Assembly (NCBI GenBank): GCA_031546825.1
Contig: JAVBJU010000014.1
Span: forward strand, 1-64,000
From: Hohaiivirga sp031546825
GTDB taxonomy: Bacteria; Pseudomonadota; Alphaproteobacteria; Rhizobiales; Beijerinckiaceae
DNA length: 64,000 nt
Direction: 5' to 3'
Below are positions 9,904 through 19,192 of the stretch, one piece after another. Below the pieces are notes generated by a model. That model searched no databases. It saw only the letters and a program-made list of their open reading frames with translations, and was not told where the DNA came from. The translations under genes and the position numbers were made by a program. Each line of letters begins with the position of its first letter. Position 1 is the first letter of the stretch.

Positions 9904-10656
9904 ATGAGCAGAAAACTTCTATCGACAACCCCACTTTATGAAGCGATAAAAAAAGAATTAAAAATAGCCGATCTTACATATCGCGATGTGGCAAAAATAT
10001 TAGGAATATCTGAGAACAATGTCAGATTAAAATTTGCTAAGCGTCGTCTTAGTATTGACAATTTGATGATTATTGCAGAATTACTTAATATGACAATGTC
10101 CGAATTGGTTTCTAAATCTGAAAATCCACCTGCCCAACAACTCACAGCAACTCAAGAATTAAAATTATCTCAAAATATGAAATTATTACTTGTTGGCGTT
10201 AGAATTCTAGATGGATGGTCAATAAAAGATATCATAACTACATATGACTTGACCGAAGCGGAGTGCATCAAGCATCTTCTACAACTCGATCGCTTGCAAT
10301 TAATTGATCTTCTGCCAGAAAATGTCATTCGCTTGCGCGTTCGACGCGGCATGGATTGGCAACCTGATGGTGCCTTACATCGTTTAATTGAATCACGACT
10401 ACCAGACTTTCTGAACAACCGCTTCAATGGAAAGCTGGATGACCGCTTTTTCTTATGGTCTCGTCTGACTCCTGCTGCGGTCGATATCGTCCATGCGGAA
10501 ATACGGCGATTTCGCGCACGCCTCGTATCCCTTCACGAAGAATGTAAGATCGCGCCAGCTGATCAGTTGCACGAAATCGTCGTTTTGTTGGCAGAACGCG
10601 AATGGGAATTGCCGGACTTTACCCAAATGCGGCGCACTCCTCCCGCAAGCATTTGA
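9904..10656 (+). CDS. XRE-family helix-turn-helix regulator with unknown C-terminal domain
   Basis: This 250-residue protein has a Cro/C1-type helix-turn-helix at about residues 10-70 (LTYRDVAKILGISENNVRLK, then a second conserved block ending in NMTMSELV). Residues 80-250 do not match a family I recognise; they look mostly helical and include a second DNA-binding-like segment (GWSIKDIITTYDLTEAECIK). Similar layouts occur in regulators that sense ligands with the C-terminal half. The first 400 bases of the gene use AT-rich codons (AAA, AAT, TTA) while the rest is closer to the local GC, which may point to transfer or to an extended AT-rich regulatory patch. It is divergent from the MucR-like gene. 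The target is unknown. Confidence 0.75.
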   Translation: MSRKLLSTTPLYEAIKKELKIADLTYRDVAKILGISENNVRLKFAKRRLSIDNLMIIAELLNMTMSELVSKSENPPAQQLTATQELKLSQNMKLLLVGVRILDGWSIKDIITTYDLTEAECIKHLLQLDRLQLIDLLPENVIRLRVRRGMDWQPDGALHRLIESRLPDFLNNRFNGKLDDRFFLWSRLTPAAVDIVHAEIRRFRARLVSLHEECKIAPADQLHEIVVLLAEREWELPDFTQMRRTPPASI

Positions 10657-11290
10657 AACAACGTCTCGGTGAAAAAGAGCCCCGCCGAGTAAGGACATGG
10701 GGCTAAGCGGAGAGGTGGTTTCTGTTTCCACCTGTCTTGGCAGTTTTTTTGATTTTCAGGGCGCGGAAGATGGGGCGAAAATATGCTGTTCTCCACATCC
10801 CTGCCCCCGAAATCATTTGCTCCCAGGTGCATTTAATACCCGTCTGGCCACCGATGCTGTTGGAATCGCAAGCGGTTTGGGCGAAGGTTTGTGCCATAGC
10901 GGAGAGGTTCTTTCCAAAACCTGACGGCACCCCGATTTTCATTTCAATATGCTGCGGCCTGTGGCTGGAGACATCGTTTCCATTCAACAATAAATCGCCT
11001 GCTTTCATGTCGATTGTTCTTGCTCGGCAAGCCGCTATCGCTCCGGCAAGAAATCCTCACCAAATACATGTTCAAGAGTTCTCGAAAGCGTGTTTGGTAA
11101 ATTTACACCTCCCACGAAACACTCTAGTAAGCTTAGCAACCGGTCATAAAAAATAACTTCATCACTTTGGGGGCCGGTGCCGGGAAAGCCCGTGAGAGAT
11201 TATCAAAAACGCCCCTTTGCAGAAAGGCGGCGGTGCTCTTGCTGGTATCGGTTCAAAAATTTCCGATATTTTCTTTCGAGGTATCACTAC
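10657..11290. other. Long intergenic region without a confident gene
   Basis: About 630 bases separate the XRE gene from the OmpA-family gene. Overlapping ORFs of about 100-140 codons exist on both strands (10703-11008 minus; 10737-11156 plus), but neither has a convincing ribosome site or recognisable family. Two stem-loops are visible near the XRE stop: AGCCCC/GGGGCT (about 10679-10703) and AGGTGG/CCACCT (about 10711-10731). The second is followed at a distance by seven T residues near 10742 and could form a weak terminator. A small RNA or a decayed gene is possible. Confidence 0.3.
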
Positions 11291-12670
11291 ATGCAACAAC
11301 CACATAAATGGATCTGGGGGCTCATCCCTGTAATCCTGCTTTGGGTCCTGGCGAGCGTATTCCAGACCCAGCCCATCGAACAAGATTTGTCGGCGAAAGC
11401 CGCAAAAGCCATGTCGGCGCAAAGCATCATCGCTCCGGCAATTTCGGTTGCGGGCCGCGATGTCACGGTCTCCGGAACGCGTTTGTCCGGCGATAGTGCA
11501 AGCCTTTCCAAGGCCATCGACGCACAGAATGGTGTCCGGCTGGTCCGCGACAACACCGATCTCGCGCCAGAGGTTTACCCTTACACCTGGCAGGCCAGCC
11601 GTGACGGAAGCAACGTGACGCTTTCCGGCCATGTGCCCTCGCTGGATGTGCGCACCAAGCTACTCACCGCGGCCAAGGCCGCTTTCCCCGATGCGCGGAT
11701 CACTGATGCCATGCGCTATGCGCGCGGCACGTTCGGCGATTTCGACAAGCTCATCGGCCCGGCCCTCGCTCCCATGGCATTTATCACCAAAGGCCAGGCG
11801 GATATCGTTGGCGGTGCCGTCTCGGTTGCCGGTGATACGGCAACGGGCGCGGATTATCGCGCAGCTCTCGCCGCAGCGAAGACCATCCCTGCCGCGGCCA
11901 TCAGCAAGGTGGACATCCGTCCGCCGGTTGCCAAGCCCTACACGTTCGGTGCCGAGAAGGCCCCCGGCGCAGTGGTGCTGACTGGCTTCTACCCCGACGA
12001 GAAGACCCACACGGACATTCTCGCCCAGGTGAAACGCCTGTTCCTCGGCGCTCCCGTAACCGACAAGATGCAGGAAGCCCGCGGCGAACCGGCGAACTTT
12101 GCCAAAGCCGTCTCCATTGCTCTTTCGCAGCTGTCGCGTCTCGACACCGGTGCTGCCTCACTCATCGATCAGGCTTACAAGCTGTCCGGCATCGCGCTTT
12201 ACGAAAAGGCCGCCGAGCAGATCAACGCCGCGGTGAAAACCGGCTTGCCGCAGGGCTATGTCGGCGTGAGCGATGTCAGCGTCAAGAAGGTTGACAAGGA
12301 ACTCGACGCAGCAACCTGTCAGGCAATGATGACGGGCCTGCTCGGCAAGGGCCGCATTCTCTTCGAAACGGGCGGCGCTCGTATCGACGGGGATTCTGCC
12401 GGTCTGCTTGATGCGCTGGCCTTTACGGCGCGGAGCTGCCCCACCAGTCGGATTGAAGTGTCGGGTCATACCGATACCGATGGCGACAACGCTGCCAATC
12501 TTGAGCTTTCCAAGCGCAGGGCACAGGCAGTGGTGGATTACCTCGCCAATTCAGGCATTGCCACCAACCGGATCACCGCTGCCGGCTATGGCGTGACACG
12601 TCCGATTGCGTCGAATGATACGGAAGAAGGCAAAGCCCTGAACCGCCGTATTGAATTCGCGATTCAGTAA
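11291..12670 (+). CDS. BON-domain/OmpA-domain envelope protein
   Basis: This 459-residue protein probably anchors to peptidoglycan in the periplasm. The N-terminus is a single membrane segment (WIWGLIPVILLWVLASVF). The middle carries BON-like repeats (VAGRDVTVSGTRLSGDS; NVTLSGHVPSLDVRTKLLTA; VVLTGFYPDEKT), a fold thought to bind phospholipid or other envelope surfaces. The last 110 residues are an OmpA-type peptidoglycan-binding domain, with FETGGARID, the signature SGHTDTDGDNAANLELSKRR and NRRIEF. The layout resembles mycobacterial ArfA. The start at 11291 is preferred over an upstream in-frame one because GAGGT sits 8 bases before it and the hydrophobic anchor then lies at the N-terminus. 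The next gene starts 15 bases after its stop, so the two are likely co-transcribed. Confidence 0.85.
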   Translation: MQQPHKWIWGLIPVILLWVLASVFQTQPIEQDLSAKAAKAMSAQSIIAPAISVAGRDVTVSGTRLSGDSASLSKAIDAQNGVRLVRDNTDLAPEVYPYTWQASRDGSNVTLSGHVPSLDVRTKLLTAAKAAFPDARITDAMRYARGTFGDFDKLIGPALAPMAFITKGQADIVGGAVSVAGDTATGADYRAALAAAKTIPAAAISKVDIRPPVAKPYTFGAEKAPGAVVLTGFYPDEKTHTDILAQVKRLFLGAPVTDKMQEARGEPANFAKAVSIALSQLSRLDTGAASLIDQAYKLSGIALYEKAAEQINAAVKTGLPQGYVGVSDVSVKKVDKELDAATCQAMMTGLLGKGRILFETGGARIDGDSAGLLDALAFTARSCPTSRIEVSGHTDTDGDNAANLELSKRRAQAVVDYLANSGIATNRITAAGYGVTRPIASNDTEEGKALNRRIEFAIQ

Positions 12671-12685
12671 CGCGAGGAAACCAAC

Positions 12686-13735
12686 ATGACATATGTCTTT
12701 TCACAACTCTGCTGGTGGCTCCTCGCTGCCCTCATTATCGGCCTCGCCACCGGGTGGTTCACTTTTGCCCGGGACGCCAAGGAATGGAAGTTGGGCTGGC
12801 TCAAGCTCGGCCTTCTCGCCTTTGTTATCGGCGGCATCGTTGCCGTATTGAAATTGCTGCCCAATAAGCCCGGTTTCTGGTTGGAAGCGGCGCTTTTCAC
12901 CTTCGCCAGCTTCATCATCGGCTGTTTCCTTGGCTCGTGGATCCGTGGCTTGCTGTGCCCGGCGGCTTCTGTCGTCGCGCCTTTGCTTGACACAACCGGT
13001 TACCCCGGCGCGAAACCGCTCGGAATTGCCATGCCGCAAGGTGGTGCCGACGATCTGAAGCTGATTCGCGGCGTTGGTCCGAAAAACGAGAAGATCCTGA
13101 ACGACCTCGGTGTTTACCGGTTCTGTCAGATCGGACAGTGGAGCGAGGCCAATGCGGCCTGGGTCGGGCATCACATCGCCTTCCCCGGTCGTATTGAACG
13201 CGAGCAATGGATCCAGCAGGGCAAATTGCTGTGCGCCGGCATCGAAACCGATTACGCCAAAGCGGTTCGCAATGGCTCCATCGTCATCGACGACAAGGCC
13301 GACACCGCGCTGAGCGATGCCGAAATTGCCGACGTGAAGCAGCACCTGCCGCAGTTCGCGGCCAGTGTCGCGGATGAGGACAAGCATCAGGGCTTCCGCC
13401 CGCTTGGTCTCGCCGCAGCACGCAATGGGCAACCCGACGATCTGAAACTGATCAAGGGAATCGGCCCACAGAACGAGGGGCTTCTGCACGGCCTCGGCAT
13501 TTGGCACTTCGACCAGATTGCCTCCTGGACGGCGGAACATGCTTCCTGGGTTGGTTCCTATCTCGCCTTCCCTGGCCGTATCGAGCGCGAGGAATGGGTC
13601 GACCAGGCGAAAATTCTCGCCAAGGGCGGCAGCACCGAGTTCGCCGAGCGCGTGAAGGCCGGTGAAGTGCCGACTTCCGTTCTCGACGGCACGCAAGGCC
13701 AGGACAACATCCTGAAGCCCGTCGAAAACCCATAA
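12686..13735 (+). CDS. Membrane protein with two helix-hairpin-helix-like domains
   Basis: This 349-residue protein has two or three N-terminal membrane segments (residues about 5-25, 40-58 and 65-90). Two copies of a 60-70-residue domain follow. Each begins DDLKLI(R/K)G(V/I)GP and ends in an AFPGRIERE(Q/E)W block (DNA about 13048-13240 and 13436-13610). The same domain is attached to NADH dehydrogenase subunit E and to ribosomal protein L21 in many rhizobia and resembles helix-hairpin-helix folds that bind nucleic acid or mediate protein contacts. Here the two copies are tethered to the inner membrane. The SD is GAGGA about 8 bases before the ATG. It follows the BON-OmpA gene closely and may work with it. 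The molecular function is unknown. Confidence 0.75.
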   Translation: MTYVFSQLCWWLLAALIIGLATGWFTFARDAKEWKLGWLKLGLLAFVIGGIVAVLKLLPNKPGFWLEAALFTFASFIIGCFLGSWIRGLLCPAASVVAPLLDTTGYPGAKPLGIAMPQGGADDLKLIRGVGPKNEKILNDLGVYRFCQIGQWSEANAAWVGHHIAFPGRIEREQWIQQGKLLCAGIETDYAKAVRNGSIVIDDKADTALSDAEIADVKQHLPQFAASVADEDKHQGFRPLGLAAARNGQPDDLKLIKGIGPQNEGLLHGLGIWHFDQIASWTAEHASWVGSYLAFPGRIEREEWVDQAKILAKGGSTEFAERVKAGEVPTSVLDGTQGQDNILKPVENP

Positions 13736-14027
13736 GCACCAAACACCTATGACACGACCGCTCGCCATCTCACCTGATGGCGGGCGGTTATCCGGCCCCG
13801 CGGCAAAACCGGCGACCATAGACTTTCGCCCCACCTATGCCAGGATCCCGCCCGCAGCACCCACCGAGGGTCGGGCAAATCGCTCGTTTCCATACATAAA
13901 TCCGATGATTTCCTTGTGCGTCCACTGCTGCGAGGGTGAGGTTGCCTTTCATGAAAGGCAATATATGATAGGTTCTCCAGACGAACCAATGCCGTCAGCC
14001 CTTATTTTCAAGGAGTATGGAAAAGGC

Positions 14028-14564
14028 ATGAGACCGCTTTCCTACCGCCCCTGTGTCGGAGTGATGCTGCTCAATGCAGAAGGGCTGGTTTTTGTCGGAA
14101 GGCGCAAAAGTGATGCCTCAGTATCGGCGGGTTCCCCTTACGCCTGGCAGATGCCGCAAGGGGGGATAGACCCCGGCGAAGTGCCTTATTATGCGGCGCT
14201 GCGTGAGCTTTACGAGGAAACCAATGTCCGCAGCGTACGCCTGCTTGCGGAATCGGATGGCTGGTATTCCTACGATCTTCCCACTGACATCGTCGCCACA
14301 TGGCGGCGGCCGCGCTGGCGCTTCAAAGGTCAGACACAGCGCTGGTTCGCCTTCCGTTTCGAGGGTGACGACAGCGAAATTGATATCCGCAACCCGGCCA
14401 AGGGCAAACATCGCCCCGAATTCGACGAATGGCGCTGGGAGCGCATGGAGCGGCTCACCGAGCTCATCATCCCGTTCAAACGCGAAGTGTATGAAAGCGT
14501 GGTGAAGGAATTCGGCCACCTCACCGAAAGCGCGCTCCCGCCCGTGGCCCCAGTTGCGCGCTGA
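14028..14564 (+). CDS. rppH: RNA pyrophosphohydrolase (NUDIX)
   Basis: The 178-residue product removes pyrophosphate from the 5' end of primary transcripts and starts mRNA decay in the cytoplasm. It carries the RppH opening YRPCVGVMLLN, then WQMPQGGIDPGE, and the NUDIX core with RELYEE (G-X5-E-X7-RE-X2-EE pattern). The usual final Gly of the box is Asn here (EETN). The later motifs WYSYDLP and KGQTQRWF are typical of RppH. An in-frame ORF begins about 280 bases earlier, but the ATG at 14028 gives the family length (E. coli 176) and follows AAGGAG (12 bases before). It converges on acs with a terminator between them. Confidence 0.92.
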   Translation: MRPLSYRPCVGVMLLNAEGLVFVGRRKSDASVSAGSPYAWQMPQGGIDPGEVPYYAALRELYEETNVRSVRLLAESDGWYSYDLPTDIVATWRRPRWRFKGQTQRWFAFRFEGDDSEIDIRNPAKGKHRPEFDEWRWERMERLTELIIPFKREVYESVVKEFGHLTESALPPVAPVAR

Positions 14565-14587
14565 AAAATCTCATCCACGTTGAGGCA

Positions 14588-14626
14588 ACGGCCCGGTTCG
14601 ATTGTCGCTCCGGGCCGTATTGTTTT

Positions 14627-14627
<1 letters not shown>
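14588..14627. terminator. Bidirectional terminator between rppH and acs
   Basis: A 9-bp stem (14588-14596 ACGGCCCGG with 14610-14618 CCGGGCCGT) is followed on the plus strand by ATTGTTTTT. It lies 24 bases past the rppH stop and just past the acs stop, so it can serve both convergent genes. The T-run favours termination of rppH. Confidence 0.75.
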
Positions 14628-16573
<1,946 letters not shown>

Positions 16574-16696
16574 CGGAGCCCTCCGGGCGTTCCCTCGTTA
16601 AATTTCTGCGGGAATGCTACATCGGAGCGCTATAAATGCTCAAGTTTCAATATGTTACACTTTGGTTGCGCTACTTTTGGCGACCGATTCGAACGT

Positions 16697-17110
16697 CTAT
16701 AGACCGCCCATCTTGCAGATTAGTGCCCATTCGTCATCTGTTACAGGTTGGACCGACAGGCGCGAATTATTGACAAGTATCATGGTGCCGAGACGCGGCT
16801 CAGCCTTAATCGCGTCGAGTGTCACCGGTTTCGGCAACGGGCGAACTGCCTTGAGGTCAACCATGCCAAAGCGGCCGGTTTCATCGGTATGATCGGGATA
16901 ATATTCCTTGATGACCTCGCAAATGCCGACAATCGCCCTCTGCTCGTTGGAGTGATAGAAAAATCCGCGCTCGCCAATTTTCATCGCCATCATATGCTTT
17001 TTGGCGAGATGGTTGCGCACCCCATTCCAGAAGGTGCCCTTGTCACCGGCAGCCACCTGTTGGTCCCACGACCAGGTTGAGGGTTCGGATTTGTAGAGCC
17101 AATGGGCCAT
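16697..17110 (-). CDS. EVE-domain protein
   Basis: The 137-residue protein is a single EVE domain (formerly DUF55), related to PUA and YTH domains that bind modified bases. It opens with MAHWLYKSEPSTWSW and contains GERGFFYHSNEQ, VGICEVIKEYYPD and DPN-like loops. The family length is about 140, which favours the ATG at 17110 over the longer reading frame to 17200; GAGAG lies just upstream. Stand-alone EVE proteins are conserved in alphaproteobacteria near housekeeping genes and have been linked to restriction of modified DNA elsewhere, but no restriction gene is nearby here. Role unknown. Confidence 0.88.
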   Translation of the reverse strand: MAHWLYKSEPSTWSWDQQVAAGDKGTFWNGVRNHLAKKHMMAMKIGERGFFYHSNEQRAIVGICEVIKEYYPDHTDETGRFGMVDLKAVRPLPKPVTLDAIKAEPRLGTMILVNNSRLSVQPVTDDEWALICKMGGL

Positions 17111-17196
17111 GGGTAATTCTCTCGTTCCGGCTGGCATGGAGTTATTCGGGTCATTTAGCAGATTTTTTCGAGGCTGCGCATCGCCCAATTGTCTAG

Positions 17197-17238
17197 TCAA
17201 AAAAAGCCCCCGCAGTCGTGATGACCAGGGAGCCCTTT
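17197..17238 (-). terminator. Probable terminator after the nitroreductase gene
   Basis: On the minus strand an imperfect stem (AAAGGGCTCCC with GGGGGCTTT) is followed by seven T residues (17199-17205 on the plus strand are A). It lies 30 bases past the nitroreductase stop. A two-base bulge and one G-T pair weaken the stem. Confidence 0.5.
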
Positions 17239-17266
17239 GTTCAGTAGCGGCTTGAGTGACGAGCGA

Positions 17267-17875
17267 TCACCCAATAATCTTTCGCCGCATATCGGCGGGC
17301 ATTTTTTCCTTCGGGTCGGGACGGGTTGCGATACCGCCGAAGGGCATCTGCGCAGTCATCTTCCAGTTCGGGTCGATATCCCAGGCGTCCTGTACGCGCT
17401 GGTCGATGATCGGGCTGTAATGCTGGAGGGAGGCACCGAGTCCGGCTTCTTCCAGCATCATCCAGATGGCGTATTGGTGCATCGCCGAGGTGTCCCGCGA
17501 GAACAGCGGGAAATTGTCGGCATAAAGCGGAAACTGCTGCTGCAATCCCTCAACCACGCGCTGGTCTTCAAAGAACAGAACCGTGCCAAAGCCTGCGGCG
17601 AAACCGTTGATCTTGGCTTCCGTCGGCGCAAAGTGCTCAGCCGGAACAATGGCGCGTAAAACGTCCATGGTGATTGAAGACCACAATTTCTTATGCTGCG
17701 CGCCGGTGAGCAGCACGAGGCGTGTCGATTGCGAATTGAACGCCGATGGCACGTTCAGGAGCGCATAATCAACCATCTCGGTGAGCTGGGCCACGCTGAG
17801 AGGAGATTTGTCGTCAATGGCATAATGGGAGCGCCGCGCGGCGAAGGCGTCTTTCAGGGACTTGGTCAAGATCAT
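17267..17875 (-). CDS. Nitroreductase-family FMN oxidoreductase
   Basis: This roughly 200-residue cytoplasmic protein belongs to the FMN-dependent nitroreductase family, subgroup with yeast Frm2/Hbn1 and bacterial YdgI-like proteins. Typical features are ARRSHYAIDDKSPL near the N-terminus, NVPSAFNSQSTR, HKKLWSSI and, late in the protein, AGLGASLQHY and MPFGG. These enzymes reduce nitro compounds or quinones or respond to lipid and redox stress; the substrate here is unknown. The reading frame is open to 17956, but the family start fits 17875 (ATG) or 17869 (TTG). GGAG lies only 2 bases before the ATG but 7 bases before the TTG, so TTG may be the true start. Confidence 0.85.
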   Translation of the reverse strand: MILTKSLKDAFAARRSHYAIDDKSPLSVAQLTEMVDYALLNVPSAFNSQSTRLVLLTGAQHKKLWSSITMDVLRAIVPAEHFAPTEAKINGFAAGFGTVLFFEDQRVVEGLQQQFPLYADNFPLFSRDTSAMHQYAIWMMLEEAGLGASLQHYSPIIDQRVQDAWDIDPNWKMTAQMPFGGIATRPDPKEKMPADMRRKIIG

Positions 17876-18166
17876 TCTCCGGTAAAACATGTCGGACAGG
17901 ATCGCGACTTTCATGGTCGCGCGATGTGTTAGCAGTGCAGTCGCCGATCTGGCCAATGGTTGTCCGTGCCATCCGACACGAACCGCCTTTGCTAAGGCCT
18001 ATCCCCCCATCGCGCATCGCGCTGCAACATTCCGGCTGCTGCCGCGTTGAACCACGTGTTCCGCCACAATAGCAACGGCCACACCCCGGATTTCCGCAAT
18101 CCCGGCTTTAATTTCACGTCGTTTTGGCGCAAATATCGCTTTGCGTTTTCGCAAACGGAGAAAACC

Positions 18167-18613
18167 ATGAATGACCGCATCGAAAAGAGCATCCGATTGA
18201 AAGCCCCCATTGAAGAGGTCTGGCAGGCGTTGACCGATTCGGAACAATTCGGCAGTTGGTTCATGGTGAAGATCAATGACCCCTTCGTGCCCGGCCAGAG
18301 GTCGGAAGGCTACATGACCTATCCGGGTTACGAGCATATCCGCTGGGAGGCGGAAATCGAGCGCATGGAAAAGCCAGCGTTGTTCTCCTATCGCTGGCAC
18401 CCTTATGCCATTGACCCCGCCATGGATTATTCGGCAGAAACCCCGACTCTTGTCGAGTTTCGTCTCACTTCCCTGGAAGACGAAACCGAACTGGCCCTCA
18501 TTGAAACTGGCTTCAATGCCGTTCCTGACGCGCGGCGCGCCGAGGCCTATGCCATGCACATCAAAGGGTGGGATGAACAGATGAGCAATATTCGCGCCCA
18601 TGTCGAAGGATGA
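18167..18613 (+). CDS. SRPBCC (AHSA1-type) domain protein
   Basis: The 148-residue protein is a single START/Bet v1-type fold of the activator-of-Hsp90-homologue-1 group, with the usual opening IEKSIRLKAPIEEVWQALTD, a central GYMTYPGYEHIRWEAE and a C-terminal GWDEQMSNIRAHVE. Such proteins bind small hydrophobic ligands; most bacterial members have no known ligand. The ATG at 18167 follows GGAG by 6 bases and gives family length, so the longer open frame from 18047 is not used. It precedes the GlcG-like gene with about 95 bases between. Confidence 0.85.
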   Translation: MNDRIEKSIRLKAPIEEVWQALTDSEQFGSWFMVKINDPFVPGQRSEGYMTYPGYEHIRWEAEIERMEKPALFSYRWHPYAIDPAMDYSAETPTLVEFRLTSLEDETELALIETGFNAVPDARRAEAYAMHIKGWDEQMSNIRAHVEG

Positions 18614-18710
18614 AGTGTTTGTCGCAGGTCTTCCGCACAAACGCGCATTGTTCCGGCACGTGAAGTCAGCCAGACTGCATCCTGAAATCAACTATTCTTG
18701 GAGGGGACTT

Positions 18711-19121
18711 ATGTCCGGTTTGACATCAAACACTGCACAGAGCCTCGTGTCATTGGCGCTCGAAACGGCGCGGCGCGATTACGGGCGCGCCATCTGCGTC
18801 GCCGTGTGTGATCAGCATGGATTTCTGATGGGGTTTGCCCGCGTGGAAGGCGCGCCGCTACGCTCGATCGCCATCGCTCAGGGCAAAGCCTATACGGCAG
18901 CGCGCATGGGCGTGAACACGAGCGCATTCCTCGACCGCTTACGCACCGAGAATATTCCGGCCAGTGCATTTTGCGATGACAAACTGACCCCACTACCGGG
19001 CGGAACCGTTTTGAAAAACGCCGCAGGGGAGATTGTGGGTGCCATCGGCATCAGCGGCCTCACCGCGGAAGAAGACCAGCATATCGCCAACGCTGCCGCC
19101 GCCATCGTCGCAGCCAATTGA
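18711..19121 (+). CDS. GlcG/HbpS-family protein (DUF336)
   Basis: The 136-residue protein matches the GlcG/HbpS (DUF336) family. It contains CVAVCDQHGFLMGFARVEGA, AYTAARMGVNTSAF, LPGGTVLKNAAGEIVGAIGISG and a final AAAAIVA helix. Members form oligomers; HbpS binds haem and others sit in glycolate, diol or aromatic degradation clusters. There is no signal peptide. GGAGGGG lies 6 bases before the ATG. The gene converges on the sodium-pumping decarboxylase operon, and whether they are functionally connected is unknown. Confidence 0.85.
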   Translation: MSGLTSNTAQSLVSLALETARRDYGRAICVAVCDQHGFLMGFARVEGAPLRSIAIAQGKAYTAARMGVNTSAFLDRLRTENIPASAFCDDKLTPLPGGTVLKNAAGEIVGAIGISGLTAEEDQHIANAAAAIVAAN

Positions 19122-19126
19122 CTCCG

Positions 19127-19161
19127 AAAAAAAACCCCGAATGCGCATGAGGCATCCGGGG
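19127..19161 (-). terminator. Intrinsic terminator of the decarboxylase operon
   Basis: On the minus strand a 10-bp stem (CCCCGGATGC with GCATTCGGGG, one wobble pair) is followed by eight T residues (A at 19127-19134 on the plus strand). It lies about 30 bases past the stop of the beta-subunit gene, and also just past the convergent GlcG-like gene. Confidence 0.85.
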
Positions 19162-19192
19162 GCTAACCTTTTTAAAAGCTAGATTACGCGGT

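Noticed and set aside
14017..14031. Mini-ORF MEKA overlapping the rppH start
   Set aside because: The Shine-Dalgarno is only one base from its ATG, so it is unlikely to be used.
16680..16696. GTTCGAATC on the minus strand, resembling a tRNA T loop
   Set aside because: The flanks are the end of the EVE gene and no cloverleaf forms.
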